The notes: generated by a model not told the origin, from the sequence alone. 47,377 bases of DNA from an uncultured Allobosea sp. (GCF_945956895.1 NZ_CAMFJF010000030.1:1-47377), one strand, 5' to 3'. Shown: positions 1 to 9,591, counted from the first letter of the stretch. Translations and numbers: made by a program.

Positions 1-112
1 CTTCGCCGCAACCTTTATCTTCTGGCTCAATCAATGAGTCCTGAGCCTAGGTCAAATAACGAAATACGCGTATGCAGATGGCGACGATGTTTCCTGTGCC
101 GAGAAGCATTCC

Positions 113-1312
113 ATGCGATTTCTGTTGACTGCGTCGAGAGGTTGGTGGCGCGGAGTTGCGAGGCGTTTGCCTGGCAGGGGCGCCTGTTTGGTGGCGGCGT
201 TCACGGCTTCGATGCAGGTGGCGGGTTGTGGATCGCGACCCGAAGCGGGCTTTCTGGCCCCGGTCGTCGAGATCGATTCTGGTTCGACGCCGCACACTCT
301 GCTCGTGGCCACCACGCGCAAGCGAGACGACCGGCCGGGCACCTTGTTCAACGGAGAGCGCAGCACGCCGCTCGACTTCGCCAAGATCGTCGTTTCTGTG
401 CCGGACAAGCACACCCCAGGCGAAGTCGAGTGGGCATCGCGCCCGCCGGGCGATCCGAAGACCGATTTCGTCGTCCGCCAGGCCGGCTACCTTGAGAGCG
501 AGAAGGCTTTCATCAGCACGCTGAACGCGCAGCTCGCCGCGAAGCCGAAGGGGAAGCGCAGCATCTTCCTCTTCATCCATGGCTACAACACGATGTTCGC
601 CGAGGGGCTCTATCGTTTCGCCCAGCTCGTGCACGATTCGCGTGCAGACGGTGTGTCCGTCCTGTTTACCTGGGCGTCGCGCGGACAACTCACCCAGTAT
701 GTCTATGATACCAACAGCGCCACGGCGGCGCGCGACGATCTCGAACGCACTCTTCGCCTCCTCTTCGCCAGCAACGCGGATCAGATCAACATCCTGGCGC
801 ATTCCATGGGCAACTGGGTGACGGTCGAGGCTCTGCGGCAGCTTCGTCTCTCCGGAGACCTGCCACCGGCGTCGAAATTCGGGCATGTGGTGCTGGCCGC
901 GCCCGATATCGACATCGATGTTTTCAAATCGCAGATGCGCCGCTTCGGCAAGCCGGCAAAGCCGTTCTTCATCGTGCTCTCAAAGGATGACAAGGCGCTG
1001 GGGGCCTCTAATTTCCTGGCGGGAGGTCAGGGCAGGCTCGGAGCCGATTCCAATCCAGAGGAACTGGCCGCGCTAGGCGCCATCGTGATCGACATGACCG
1101 AGGTCAAGGGGCTCGATTCCAGCAATCACGGTAAATTCGCGCAACTGGCTGCCGTCGCGCCGAAGCTCGGTGCGGTACTGGAGAGCGGTGTCGCCAGGCA
1201 ACACCCCTCCGCGAGCGCCCAGGAGATCGCAAGCGGATCGCTCGAAGCCATCGTCAAGCTGCCGATCACCATTATCGGCGCTCCGTTCAGGCTTCTCGCG
1301 GGTGGCGGCTGA
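113..1312 (+). CDS. alpha/beta hydrolase lipoprotein (DUF900 family)
   Basis: A 399-residue predicted alpha/beta hydrolase. The N-terminus is a basic stretch, a hydrophobic segment and a lipobox (VAGC near residue 39), so export and lipid anchoring are likely. The core shows the DUF900 pattern: an oxyanion-region motif LFIHGYN, the nucleophile elbow AHSMGN with Ser at about residue 231, an acidic AAPDIDIDVF segment, and a late SSNHGKF that may supply the catalytic His. Family members are serine hydrolases of mostly unknown substrate. It stands alone: upstream is only about 110 bases of non-coding sequence to the window edge, and downstream lies a palindromic repeat followed by the convergent RND permease gene. 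The start was taken at the ATG that leaves a proper lipoprotein signal. The fold call is firm and the substrate is unknown. Confidence 0.85.
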   Translation: MRFLLTASRGWWRGVARRLPGRGACLVAAFTASMQVAGCGSRPEAGFLAPVVEIDSGSTPHTLLVATTRKRDDRPGTLFNGERSTPLDFAKIVVSVPDKHTPGEVEWASRPPGDPKTDFVVRQAGYLESEKAFISTLNAQLAAKPKGKRSIFLFIHGYNTMFAEGLYRFAQLVHDSRADGVSVLFTWASRGQLTQYVYDTNSATAARDDLERTLRLLFASNADQINILAHSMGNWVTVEALRQLRLSGDLPPASKFGHVVLAAPDIDIDVFKSQMRRFGKPAKPFFIVLSKDDKALGASNFLAGGQGRLGADSNPEELAALGAIVIDMTEVKGLDSSNHGKFAQLAAVAPKLGAVLESGVARQHPSASAQEIASGSLEAIVKLPITIIGAPFRLLAGGG

Positions 1313-1474
1313 GCCCGGCTCGTCGTTTGCAGGTGCCGGCGACGCCGCTCCACGCTTGCACGTTGTTTCTGCTGGAAGCGGGGCGCCCGATCCGCGCGGC
1401 TTCGGCAATAGGGCACTTTTGATGATGCCCGGTGACCTGAGCCCCTGATCTCCCTCCAGATTTGAGTAGAGTCT

Positions 1475-1570
1475 GTCATTGCGAGGAACGAAGCGAAGCA
1501 ATCCAGAGGGACTGGGCTGGAGGGTTCAACCCAGTCTCCCCTGGATTGCTTCGCTGCGCTCGCAATGACG
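1475..1570. repeat. palindromic intergenic repeat, family A (copy 1)
   Basis: This is an imperfect palindrome whose outer arms read GTCATTGCGAG and CTCGCAATGAC-like, with inner arms GAAGCAATCCA and TGGATTGCTTC around a variable centre. Four further copies occur in this window (24775, 34607, 39599, 42682), always between genes. Its role is unknown; here it lies between the convergent hydrolase and RND permease genes, where it may act as a bidirectional terminator or RNA-stabilising hairpin. Confidence 0.8.
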
Positions 1571-1621
1571 GACTGACGGTTCAATCAGCTCGAAAATTGC
1601 TGCTGCCAGGGGTTGTCGTCT

Positions 1622-1642
1622 CGGGTCGCGCGCTGCGACCCG
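1622..1642. terminator. stem-loop downstream of the RND operon
   Basis: There is a perfect 8-base stem (CGGGTCGC with GCGACCCG) and a 5-base loop, 50 bases past the stop codon of the leftward RND permease gene. No T-run follows on either strand, so it is a candidate hairpin only, not a canonical intrinsic terminator. The rest of 1313-1690 holds repeat copy A1 and no gene that can be supported. Confidence 0.35.
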
Positions 1643-1690
1643 GTAGACAAGGTTCCCTCAGGCTCCGTGCGCGCCGCGCGAAACGCGATT

Positions 1691-4600
1691 CTACGCCTGT
1701 TCCTGCTCAGGCCGGGTCGATGGCCGCAGGCGCTCGCGCAGCGCCTGGAAGACGACGTAGAGCGCCGGGATCACGAAGATGCCGATGAGGGACGCCGCCA
1801 GCATGCCGCCGAAGACCGGCGTGCCGACATGGCGCCTGGCGAGCATCGAGGGGCCTTCCGCGATCACCAGCGGCAAGAGGCCGAGGATGAAGGCGAAGGA
1901 CGTCATCATCACCGGGCGGAAGCGCAGGCGGGCACCCTCGGTCGCCGCATGCAGGAGCGGGTGGCCCTTTTCCCGCAGCTCCTTGGCGAACTCGACGATC
2001 AGGATGCCGTTCTTGGCGGCGAGGCCGATCAGCACGACGATGCCGATCTGGCCATAGAGATCGAGCGTCAGCCCGGCCACGACGATCGCGACGAAGGCGC
2101 CGAGCACGCCGACCGCGACCGAGAGCAGCACGGGCACGGGGATTGTCCAGCTCTCGTAGAGCGCGACGAGGAAGAGGTAGGCGAACAGCAACGCGAAGGC
2201 GAGGATGATCGTCGTCTGTCCCTCGGCCCGCTTCTCCTGGAAGGAGACGTCGGTCCAGGCGCCGCGATAGCCTGACGACAGGGTCCTCGCCGCGACGTCC
2301 TCCATCGCCTTCAGGGCCTGGCCGGAGGAGACGCCCGGGGCGGGCGAGCCCTGGAGCGTCACCGCGAGGCGGTTGTTGTAGCGGATCAGCGCCTGCGGGC
2401 CGACCACGACCTTGGCCTCGACGAAGGAGCGCAGCGGGATCATGTCGCCGGCGCGGCTGCGGACATTGATGCGGTAGATGTCGTCGACCGAGGCGCGGTC
2501 GGCGCCATCGGCCTGGACCTGGACCTGCCAGGTGCGGCCGAACAGGTTCATGTCGTTGACGTAGTAGCCGCCGAGCGAGGCCTGTAGCGCCTGGAAGACG
2601 TCACTCAAGGCGACGCCGAGGATCTGGACCTTGTCGCGGTCGATGTCGAGATAGATCGAGGGCGCCGAATCCGAGAAGGTCGAGAACACCCGCCGCAATT
2701 GCGGCTCCTGGTTGGCCGCGACGGTGAGGCCGCGCAGCGCCTGGCCGAGCGCCTTGGGATCGGCGGAGCCCATGTCCATCAGCACATAGCTGAAGCCGCC
2801 GCCGGTGCCGAGGCCGATGATCGGCGGAGGCGCGATCGGGACGACGTTGCCGGCGCGCACGGCGCGGAATTTCTGGGCGAGGCGGGCAATGACCGCCGAA
2901 GCCGAGTCCTCCCGGCTGGTGCGTTCGGCGAAGGGCTTCAGCGTCACCACGAAGAAACCGGCATTGGGCTGGGAGTAATTGTCGATGAAGTTGAGGCCGA
3001 TGACCGTGGAATAGTCCGCGATCGCACTTTCCGTCTTCAGGATGCCTTCGACCTCTGCGGCGAGCGCCGATGTCCGGGCGACCGAGGCGCCGTCGGGCAA
3101 TTGCGCGACGACGAAGAAGGCGCCCTGGTCGTCCTCCGGCAGGAAGCCGGTCGGCGTGATCCGCCCCATGGCGTAGATGCCGGCGCCGAAGGCTGCGGTC
3201 ACAGCGAGGCTGATGAAGGAGATGCGCACGAGACGCGCCACGCCCTCGCCATAGCGGTCGCGCGTCCAGTCGATGCCGCGCATGACATAGCCGATCGGGC
3301 CGCGCCGTGGCCCGTGATGCGGCCGGAGCAGAATGGCGCAGAGCGCCGGCGACAGGGTCAGCGCGTTGATCGCCGAGAGCACCATCGCGACCGCGACAGT
3401 GACGGCGAACTGCCGGAAGAGCTCGCCGGAAATGCCGGGGATGAAGGCGACAGGCACGAAGACCGAGAGCAGCACCAGCGTGATCGCGATGATCGGGGCG
3501 ACGATCTCGCCCATGGCGCGCTTGGTCGCTTCCGCCGGCGTCAGCTCGGGATGCTCCTCCATCACGCGCTCGACGTTCTCGATCACGACGATCGCGTCGT
3601 CGACGACGATGCCGATGGCGAGCACCACCGCCAGCAGCGAGACGGTATTGGCGGAATAGCCGATGGCGTTGAGCACGATGAAGGCGCCGACCAGGCTCAC
3701 CGGCACGGCGACGGTCGGGATCAGCGTCGCCCTGAAATTGCCGAGGAACAGGTAGACGACGAGGACGACGAGGACGAAGGCTTCGATCAGCGTCTTCTGG
3801 ACCTCGTGGATCGTGGCGGTGACGAAGGCGGTCGGATCGTAGGTCACCTTCCAGGCGAGGCCTTCGGGGAAGGACTTCTCGAGGTCGCCGATCGTCTTCT
3901 TGACGGCCTCGAGCGCGGTGAGGGCATTGGCGCCGGGCGCCTGGTAGACGCCGATCAGAACGGCCGGGCCGCCGTTCAGGCGGGTGTCGCGGTCGAGATT
4001 GGCGGCGCCGAGCTCGAGCCGCGCCACGTCCGAGAGCCGCAGCACCGAGCCGTCGGCATTGGTGCGCAGCACGATCTTGCCGAATTCCTCGGGCGAGGTC
4101 AGGCGGCCCTTGGTCTGGATGTTGAGCTGTAGCTGCTGATCGTCGGAGATCGGACGGGCGCCGATGCGGCCGACCGCGGCCTGCGCGTTCTGACCCTGGA
4201 TCGCGGCGATGATGTCGCCGGTGGTCAGGTTGAGGCCGGTCAAGGCGTCAGTGCGGACCCAGGCGCGGATGGCGTAGTCCTGCGCGCCGAAGAGCGAGGC
4301 GTCGCCGACGCCCGCCGTGGATTTGATCGCGTCGAGCAGGTTGATGGTGACGTAGTTCGAGACGAAGAGCTGGTCGTAATTGCCCTTCGGCGCATAGACG
4401 GCGATGACGCCGAGCAGGGCCGAGGACTGCTTCTTGACGGTGACGCCGCTGCGCTGGACCTCCTGCGGCAGCTTGGACAAGGCGAGCTGGACGCGGTTGT
4501 TGACGTTGACGTTGTTGATGTCGGGGTTGGTGCCGAGCTCGAAGGAGACCTGCAGCGAATAGCTGCCGTCATTGCCGCTGACGCTCTTCATGTAGAGCAT

Positions 4601-4825
4601 CTTGTCGGTGCCGACGATCTGGGCCTCGATCGGCTGGGCGACGGTCTGCTCGACCACGGCGGCCGAAGCGCCGGGATAGGAGGCGCGCACCGAGATCTGC
4701 GGCGGCACGATGTCGGGGTACTGCGCGACCGGGATCGCGAACAGCGACAACAGACCGGCGATCGTGGTGACGAGCGCGATGACGATCGCCAGCCGCGGCC
4801 GGTCGACGAAGACGGAGCTCAGCAT
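1691..4825 (-). CDS. RND efflux transporter permease subunit (HAE1/AcrB type)
   Basis: This 1044-residue inner-membrane pump subunit has the normal length for hydrophobe/amphiphile efflux RND permeases. It begins [17 protein letters not shown], as in AcrB, with the first membrane helix followed by the AQYPDIVPP stretch and the large porter loop. The proton-relay motif [16 protein letters not shown] with its paired Asp residues lies near residues 400-415. A second repeat of loop and membrane bundle ends in a Glu/Gln-rich tail. It should form a trimer that captures drugs, bile-salt-like molecules or solvents from the periplasm and passes them to an outer-membrane channel. The adaptor gene lies 4 bases upstream on the same strand, so the two are co-transcribed. 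No outer-membrane factor gene and no TetR-type regulator is visible nearby, so the pump probably borrows a TolC-like channel encoded elsewhere. The substrate cannot be told from sequence. Confidence 0.95.
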   Translation of the reverse strand: MLSSVFVDRPRLAIVIALVTTIAGLLSLFAIPVAQYPDIVPPQISVRASYPGASAAVVEQTVAQPIEAQIVGTDKMLYMKSVSGNDGSYSLQVSFELGTNPDINNVNVNNRVQLALSKLPQEVQRSGVTVKKQSSALLGVIAVYAPKGNYDQLFVSNYVTINLLDAIKSTAGVGDASLFGAQDYAIRAWVRTDALTGLNLTTGDIIAAIQGQNAQAAVGRIGARPISDDQQLQLNIQTKGRLTSPEEFGKIVLRTNADGSVLRLSDVARLELGAANLDRDTRLNGGPAVLIGVYQAPGANALTALEAVKKTIGDLEKSFPEGLAWKVTYDPTAFVTATIHEVQKTLIEAFVLVVLVVYLFLGNFRATLIPTVAVPVSLVGAFIVLNAIGYSANTVSLLAVVLAIGIVVDDAIVVIENVERVMEEHPELTPAEATKRAMGEIVAPIIAITLVLLSVFVPVAFIPGISGELFRQFAVTVAVAMVLSAINALTLSPALCAILLRPHHGPRRGPIGYVMRGIDWTRDRYGEGVARLVRISFISLAVTAAFGAGIYAMGRITPTGFLPEDDQGAFFVVAQLPDGASVARTSALAAEVEGILKTESAIADYSTVIGLNFIDNYSQPNAGFFVVTLKPFAERTSREDSASAVIARLAQKFRAVRAGNVVPIAPPPIIGLGTGGGFSYVLMDMGSADPKALGQALRGLTVAANQEPQLRRVFSTFSDSAPSIYLDIDRDKVQILGVALSDVFQALQASLGGYYVNDMNLFGRTWQVQVQADGADRASVDDIYRINVRSRAGDMIPLRSFVEAKVVVGPQALIRYNNRLAVTLQGSPAPGVSSGQALKAMEDVAARTLSSGYRGAWTDVSFQEKRAEGQTTIILAFALLFAYLFLVALYESWTIPVPVLLSVAVGVLGAFVAIVVAGLTLDLYGQIGIVVLIGLAAKNGILIVEFAKELREKGHPLLHAATEGARLRFRPVMMTSFAFILGLLPLVIAEGPSMLARRHVGTPVFGGMLAASLIGIFVIPALYVVFQALRERLRPSTRPEQEQA

Positions 4826-4829
4826 GGGC

Positions 4830-5984
4830 TCAGCTCCGGCCGGTGGTCAGGGTCACGGGCGAGGCGAGCACCGGCATGCCGGGCCTGAGGCTCTGCAGGC
4901 CCTGGATGACGATCTGCTCGTTGCCGGCGAGCCCCTGCTCGATGACGATGTAGGAACCGGCCTCGGCCCCGATCTTGACGCGCTTCACCACCGCCTTGCC
5001 GTCCTCGACGGCGAAGACATAGGCGCCCTGCTGGTCGGCGATCAGCGCCGACTGTGGAATGAGCACCTTCTCCTCGCTCTTGTCGGCCTGGACCGCGACG
5101 CGCACGAGCGTGCCGTCCAGCAACCTGCCGGCCGGGTTGGGCAGCGTGGCGCGCACCAGAACGGTATCGGTGGAACGCTCGACCGAGACGTCGACGAAGT
5201 CGACGCGGCCCTTCTGGTCATAGGTCGAGCCATCCGAGAACTTCAGGCTGACGAGCGGGGCGGCCCCATCGGCCGGGAGCCGATTGGTCTTCAGCGCCAG
5301 GAATTCGCGCTGGCTGACCGGGAAGGTGACATACATCGGATCGTCGCTGACGATCTGGGCCAGCACACCGCTGTCGGGCCCGACGACATTGCCCTTGGTC
5401 ACCTTGGTGCGGCCGATCCGGCCGGCGATCGGCGCCTTGATCTCGGTGTAGCCGAGATTGATCTGTGCCGTCTTCAGATTGGCCTCGGCGGTGGTCTGGT
5501 CGCCCTGCGCGCCCTTCTCCTCGGCGACGCGCTGGTCGCGGACGGCGACCGAGCCGGCATTGGTGCGCAAGAGATCCTCGGCGCGCTGGCGCTGCACGGT
5601 GGCGTTCTGAAGAGCGCCCTGGGCCTTCTCAAGTGCGCCTTGCGCCTGCTCGACCGCCGCTTCGAACGGGCTGCGCTCGATGCGGAAGAGCGGAGCCCCC
5701 TCGGTGACGGTTGCACCGTCCTTGAACAGCACGTCCTCGAGATAGCCGGTGACGCGGGCGCGGATCTCGACGCGATTGACGGCCTCGATGCGCCCGACGA
5801 AATCGGCGGTCTGCGTGATCGCGCGCTTCTCGGCCAGGACGGTGCCGACCGGGATCGCGGTCGGTGCGGCTTGCTGGGCGATGGCGCTCGTGCCCAGCAC
5901 GAGCCCCCCCATCAACGCAAGAGCGAGGAAACGTGACGTCCCGAAGTAGAAATTCACGTTTGCAGGCCGAAAAGACACAGGCAT
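4830..5984 (-). CDS. RND efflux periplasmic adaptor (membrane fusion protein)
   Basis: A 384-residue adaptor linking the RND pump to an outer-membrane channel. After an N-terminal signal/anchor (residues about 17-36, ending AIAQQ) come the beta-barrel and lipoyl half-motifs ([20 protein letters not shown] and [20 protein letters not shown]) on either side of an alpha-helical hairpin rich in Ala, Glu and Gln (roughly residues 100-175). The C-terminal half carries the barrel and membrane-proximal domains ([18 protein letters not shown]). No lipobox Cys follows the signal, so anchoring is probably by an uncleaved N-terminal helix or absent. The stop lies 4 bases before the permease ATG. A G-rich ribosome binding site (GGGGG) precedes the ATG. 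It heads the two-gene operon, whose promoter must lie in the 350-base gap to its right. Confidence 0.93.
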   Translation of the reverse strand: MPVSFRPANVNFYFGTSRFLALALMGGLVLGTSAIAQQAAPTAIPVGTVLAEKRAITQTADFVGRIEAVNRVEIRARVTGYLEDVLFKDGATVTEGAPLFRIERSPFEAAVEQAQGALEKAQGALQNATVQRQRAEDLLRTNAGSVAVRDQRVAEEKGAQGDQTTAEANLKTAQINLGYTEIKAPIAGRIGRTKVTKGNVVGPDSGVLAQIVSDDPMYVTFPVSQREFLALKTNRLPADGAAPLVSLKFSDGSTYDQKGRVDFVDVSVERSTDTVLVRATLPNPAGRLLDGTLVRVAVQADKSEEKVLIPQSALIADQQGAYVFAVEDGKAVVKRVKIGAEAGSYIVIEQGLAGNEQIVIQGLQSLRPGMPVLASPVTLTTGRS

Positions 5985-6334
5985 CGGACCCCCTTCGCTG
6001 TTTCAGCGTTGCCGCACGCGCCCGATGCGAAGCAGGCAGCGATCACGTCGCACGATACTGCTCGTTTTCAACCGCGAGTGCTACGGTATTGTTGCGCTTC
6101 CCCGAGGACGTCTTCTCTTTCACCTGTGGGCTGCCGGAGCGGAGTTCGGGCGCTCCCGACGAATGAGCGCGCGCCCGGGGTTTCCCCTACATGCGGGATC
6201 TACAATCCATCGCGCCGTCTCCCGGCGCTGGGCTGCCGCTCGCCCATCGGTTTCGAAAGGTTGCGCCATGAACTGGCCCGTCCCCCGATCGTCGTGAACA
6301 GTCGGCGGAAGCGGGGGGCGAATCCGAACTCGGT
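5985..6334. other. 350-base intergenic stretch upstream of the RND operon
   Basis: No gene, repeat family member or RNA can be supported here. It must contain the leftward promoter of the adaptor-permease operon, but no convincing sigma-70 pair or regulator palindrome was seen. Open frames in the stretch show no family signature and look like chance. It borders the decayed oxidoreductase, so it may partly be eroded coding sequence. Confidence 0.5.
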
Positions 6335-6720
6335 TCAGGGGCGGTCGCTCAGCGCGAAGGCGGCAGCCAGAAGCTGGTAGGTGCGCAGGCGCAGTCCCGG
6401 ATCGTCCAGGAAATCCCGGATCATGAATTCATGGAGCCCGGTCGCTTCCGCCATGCACGACAAGGCCACCTTCATGCGCTCGGGCGCGCCGACGACATAG
6501 GCAGGCCAGTCCGCGTCTCGGCGGAAACCATTCCGCCCATCACGGGGATCGCCGCAGCTTGAACGCCGCGCGCGGGCATCGCGAGCTGCTCGGCCTCCGC
6601 CTGCGTCTCTCCAACGATGACGCGCAACGCGATGAAGGCCAGAGGCGCACCTTGCCTCCGATCTGTTGACAGGCAGAGGGCGATCCAGCTCGAAGCGCGG
6701 TTCGCGGATGTGTTTGGCGG
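6335..6720 (-). pseudogene. remnant of LLM-class (luciferase-like) flavin oxidoreductase
   Basis: The C-terminal portion of a luciferase-like monooxygenase, broken by frameshifts. One leftward frame (stop at 6335) reads VGAPERMKVALSCMAEATG, then HEFMIRDFLDDPGLRLRTYQ, which matches the family's last helices (typically VG-P--V---L--LAE-TGADE followed by H--RLRSYELLA). Just upstream the homology moves to another frame, FIALRVIVGETQAEAEQLA, the usual strand before the alpha-helical insertion, and further up a segment reading FELDRPL. The first two thirds of a normal protein of about 340 residues, including the flavin-binding barrel start, are gone. No intact reading frame covers the remnant. It was probably a flavin-dependent oxidoreductase; its substrate cannot be guessed. 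The right boundary is approximate. Confidence 0.65.
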
Positions 6721-6974
6721 CGCCGACAAGGTGCCGGCGGAGCTGTTGACGCCAGCTGCGCATTTTCGGCGCATTCCACGCACGGGGCAGGTGTCCACGC
6801 TGGTCATCGTGGAAAGCGACGATGGCATGGCGGATTTGATCAAGGCGCGACCGAGCTAGGCCACGCCTGCCAAGATGACGGACATGTTCGTGTCGGCGGA
6901 GGCGGTCCCTCGGGGGGAGGCTCTGCGTTCGATCGCTGTTGCGCGGCGATTGCTGTCGGTGGCACTGGGGCGGA

Positions 6975-7493
6975 ATGCCGTTTCTCGATGACATCCCCCC
7001 GGATATCCGGCGCGCTGCCTGCGCCTTTCACGAGGCCGGCCATATCGTCGTCGGCTGGGAGCATCGGAGGTACATCACCCATGCCTGGCTGCGGCCGCCC
7101 TACGGCTTCTCGGGCGAGACCTGCTTCGAGCCCTACACGCGGGGATTCCAACCCGGCAGCCCGGTCGACCGGCAGCGCGCGGAGGTCGAGATCGCTATCC
7201 TGTCCGCCGGCTATTGCGGCGAGATGATCTACTGGAACGCGGAAGGTTTGAGATGGTATCCTGGCGCGATCGCCTCGCATGAGGACGATCTCCGGCAGAT
7301 GGAGCCCTATCTCGGGCTTCTGCGGCCGATCGACGAGGCCGCGCTACGTGCGCGCTGCGCGACGGCGGCCACGGCCATCCTCTATCGTCCGTCGATGCTC
7401 GCCGCCCATGCGGCGATCGCCCGGAGGCTCTCCGATCGCCGCCGCATCGATCGCGACGAGGTCGATGAAATCATCGGGCGCGCGACGGGCTGA
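6975..7493 (+). CDS. small FtsH-protease-like (M41-type) zinc peptidase domain protein
   Basis: A 172-residue protein that looks like a stand-alone M41 peptidase domain. It carries HEAGH (His19, Glu20, His23) inside ACAFHEAGHIVVG, equivalent to the FtsH zinc site. It then has EIAILSAGYCGEMIYWNAEG, which matches the FtsH stretch between the ligands (GGRVAEEL-F), and SHEDDLRQME (Asp104/Asp105), which matches the FtsH SNDL segment supplying the third ligand. FtsH family proteins carry a membrane anchor and an AAA ATPase before this domain; both are missing. The ATG at 6975 was chosen because the protein aligns from there and GGGG lies 5 bases upstream; the frame is open 36 bases further up. It is convergent with minE 30 bases away, and its only left neighbour is a pseudogene. 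Peptidase activity is inferred and no substrate is known. Confidence 0.7.
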   Translation: MPFLDDIPPDIRRAACAFHEAGHIVVGWEHRRYITHAWLRPPYGFSGETCFEPYTRGFQPGSPVDRQRAEVEIAILSAGYCGEMIYWNAEGLRWYPGAIASHEDDLRQMEPYLGLLRPIDEAALRARCATAATAILYRPSMLAAHAAIARRLSDRRRIDRDEVDEIIGRATG

Positions 7494-7523
7494 CAGCCAT
7501 CGCACGCCATCGGGTGTCCGGCG

Positions 7524-7796
7524 CTACGCCGCCTTCTTGCCGGCGTCGAAGGGAATTTCGATGTCGACCGCGAGCGTCGAGACCTGGGGGCCGCGCTCCA
7601 TCCGGACGCTGACCTTGTCGTCGTCGATCTGCATGTGCTTGGAGATCGCGCGCAGGATTTCGTCGCGCAGCTTGCCGAGCAGGTCGGCGTCGCCGCCGGC
7701 CGCGGCACGCTCATGGGCGAGCAGGACTTGCAGCCTTTCCCGGGCCGCGGGGGCCGAGCGGGGGCGGGAGAAGAGGCGGAACAGATTCATGCTCAT
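7524..7796 (-). CDS. minE: cell division topological specificity factor MinE
   Basis: This 90-residue protein has the normal length for MinE. The N-terminal MSMNLFRLF is the amphipathic membrane-targeting and MinD-contact segment, followed by SAPAARERLQVLLAHER, which matches the MinD-stimulating helix. The C-terminal dimerisation domain contains LRDEILRAISKHMQIDDDKV. MinE drives the pole-to-pole oscillation of MinD by stimulating its ATPase, so that MinC is lowest at mid-cell. It is the last gene of the leftward minC-minD-minE operon, and its start codon overlaps the minD stop by 4 bases (ATGA), which implies translational coupling. A second in-frame ATG lies 6 bases downstream. It is convergent with the M41-like gene. 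Confidence 0.95.
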   Translation of the reverse strand: MSMNLFRLFSRPRSAPAARERLQVLLAHERAAAGGDADLLGKLRDEILRAISKHMQIDDDKVSVRMERGPQVSTLAVDIEIPFDAGKKAA

Positions 7797-8608
7797 GCCG
7801 CCTTCCTTCCGAAGAACTTGCCGAAGAAGCCGCGCTTCTCGCCAGGCACCGTGACGGGGAGTTGCTCGCCCTTGAGCCGGCGGATGGCATCGAAATAGGC
7901 GATGGCCGGCGCGCTGCCCTGGTCAGCCAGCGTGACCGGCGAGCCGATATTGGAAGCGCGCAGCACATCCATGCTCTCGGGGATGATGCCGAGCAGCGGG
8001 ATCGACAGGATCTCCAGCACGTCGTCGACCTTCAGCATGTCGCCGCGCTCGGCCCTGAGAGGATCGTAGCGGGTGAGCAGCAGGTGCTTCTCCATGCGCT
8101 CGCCGTTCTCGGCCTTGAGCGTCTTGGAGTCGAGCAGGCCAATGATCCGGTCGGAATCGCGGACCGAGGAGACTTCCGGATTGGTCACGACGATCGCGAT
8201 ATCGGCATGGCGCATCGCCAGCGTCGCGCCACGCTCGATGCCGGCCGGGCTGTCGCAGATCACCCAGTCGAAATTCGCCTTCAGCGCGCCGATGACGGCC
8301 GCGACGCCTTCTGCCGTCAGGTTGTCCTTGTCGCGGGTCTGCGAGGCCGGCAGCAGGTAGAGCGTCTCGACGCGCTTGTCGCGGATCAGCGCCTGGGTGA
8401 GCTTCGCCTCGCCCTGGATGACGTTGACGAGATCGTAGACCACGCGCCGCTCGGCGCCCATGACGAGGTCGAGATTGCGCAGGCCGACGTCGAAATCGAC
8501 GACCACGACCTTGTCTCCACCCTGGGCGAGCGCGGCGCCGAGCGCGGCCGACGATGTCGTCTTGCCGACGCCGCCCTTGCCCGATGTGACGACGATGACC
8601 TTACCCAT
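7793..8608 (-). CDS. minD: septum site-determining ATPase MinD
   Basis: A 271-residue ParA/MinD ATPase. The deviant Walker A, GKGGVGKTT at residues 10-18 with the signature Lys11 and Lys16, is intact. VVDFDVGLRNLDLVMGAERR follows, and the switch region is CDSPAGIERG. The C-terminus GFFGKFFGRKAA is the amphipathic membrane-targeting helix. ATP-bound MinD dimers sit on the inner membrane and recruit MinC to block FtsZ assembly away from mid-cell. The start at 8608 was chosen because all MinD proteins begin at this MGKVIVVTSGKGG; a long in-frame extension upstream is not coding. It is co-directional with minC (94 bases upstream) and overlaps minE by 4 bases. Confidence 0.97.
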   Translation of the reverse strand: MGKVIVVTSGKGGVGKTTSSAALGAALAQGGDKVVVVDFDVGLRNLDLVMGAERRVVYDLVNVIQGEAKLTQALIRDKRVETLYLLPASQTRDKDNLTAEGVAAVIGALKANFDWVICDSPAGIERGATLAMRHADIAIVVTNPEVSSVRDSDRIIGLLDSKTLKAENGERMEKHLLLTRYDPLRAERGDMLKVDDVLEILSIPLLGIIPESMDVLRASNIGSPVTLADQGSAPAIAYFDAIRRLKGEQLPVTVPGEKRGFFGKFFGRKAA

Positions 8609-8703
8609 TGACCGCTCCTTCTGATTGTTGACGTCGCTAGCTCGTTGTTGTCGCAGCGGAATTTTCCGAGAAGTGGGGCCACTTTTCGGTCCGATGCCTT
8701 GCC

Positions 8704-9429
8704 TCAGGCGAGCGCTTCGACCTTGAATGTTTCGCCGTCGAGCCAGATCTGCACGGGCTTGCCGCGGAATTCCGGGCCCATGTCCTCGGCCGTCTTGTAG
8801 TAGCCGTCGATCGCGATCAGCTCGGCCTCGAGCTTGCGGCAGAAGATGCGTGCCGCCGGATTGCCCATCGCGCCGGCCAGAGCCCGCCCGCGCAGCGTGC
8901 CGTAGACATGGATCGAGCCGCCCGCGACGATCTCGGCGCCGGACGCGACCGACCCGACGATGGTGACGTCGCCTTCTAGGAAGACCAGAGACTGGCCCGA
9001 GCGAACCGGCTGCGTCACGATGATCGACGGCACGGCCTTGGGCAGGTCCGGCATCACCGGCTCGGCGACGGCAACCTCGGTCGTAGCCGCCTCTGCCGCA
9101 GCGACCGGAGGCTCGAAATCGGACGTCGGGCGCCCGTCGGCCATCGCTGGCGGCAGGTCCGAGCCGAGCAGGGAAGGCGAGGCGCCTTCGATACCCATGA
9201 TCCGCACTTGGCGCGCGCCGAGCTGGCTGACGAAGGTGCGAAGCTGCGCCCGGTCGACGTCCAGCCCGGTGATGTCGAGCACCACGGGGCGCCGCAGGAA
9301 GAAGCCGGCGGAGCGCGAGGCGAGGTCGTCGAGCCGCGCCAGCCAGTCCTCGAAGGGCAGCTCCGGGGTCAGCGTCAGCGCAAGATAGGACCGCCCCTTG
9401 AGGCGGATAGGCCGGGGTTGAGTTAACAC
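8704..9429 (-). CDS. minC: septum site-determining protein MinC
   Basis: A 241-residue FtsZ-assembly inhibitor. The N-terminal domain begins LKGRSYLALTLTPELPFEDW, and a Pro/Ala/Glu-rich linker spans roughly residues 110-135. The C-terminal triangular beta-helix contains VRSGQSLVFLEGDVTIVGSV, then GGSIHVYGTLRGRALAG and FCRKLEAELIAIDGYY, the standard MinC-C pattern that binds MinD and dimerises. The start is a GTG at 9429; longer in-frame sequence upstream lacks homology and runs through a repeat and the promoter. The GTG is embedded in GTGTTAACTC, so a TTAAC half-site coincides with initiation. It heads the min operon, and a CtrA-type box lies about 50 bases upstream. Confidence 0.93.
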   Translation of the reverse strand: MLTQPRPIRLKGRSYLALTLTPELPFEDWLARLDDLASRSAGFFLRRPVVLDITGLDVDRAQLRTFVSQLGARQVRIMGIEGASPSLLGSDLPPAMADGRPTSDFEPPVAAAEAATTEVAVAEPVMPDLPKAVPSIIVTQPVRSGQSLVFLEGDVTIVGSVASGAEIVAGGSIHVYGTLRGRALAGAMGNPAARIFCRKLEAELIAIDGYYKTAEDMGPEFRGKPVQIWLDGETFKVEALA

Positions 9430-9475
9430 GTCGGTTATCTTGGTAAATTTTCGGTTGCTTCGGTGTATCGAGAGA

Positions 9476-9494
9476 ATGGTTAACAGAGGGTAAA
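9476..9494 (-). promoter_or_regulatory. candidate CtrA binding box upstream of minC
   Basis: Read leftward the sequence is TTTACCCTCTGTTAACCAT: TTTA, seven bases, TTAACC. The alphaproteobacterial CtrA consensus is TTAA-N7-TTAAC, so one base differs and the spacing is exact. It lies 47-65 bases before the minC GTG, a position that suits promoter control. Another TTAAC half-site covers the start codon at 9422-9427. Binding is inferred. Confidence 0.6.
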
Positions 9495-9591
9495 CCGCGC
9501 CCCTGGACGGGCCTGCTCGATGCGGTCTGAGGGAGGCTTTCCACAGCCTCGTTGCGAGGTGTTGAACCGATAAAAAACGGCGTAGAAACCC

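Noticed and set aside
2699..4132. A 477-codon open frame antisense to the RND permease gene
   Set aside because: It is rich in Asp, Arg, Gly and His with no family pattern, and lies wholly opposite a gene of certain identity. Long antisense frames are expected in high-GC DNA.
6617..6859. A rightward 80-codon frame over the pseudogene region
   Set aside because: It reads fairly protein-like near its end, but no domain is recognised, it has no ribosome binding site, and it overlaps the decayed oxidoreductase on the other strand.
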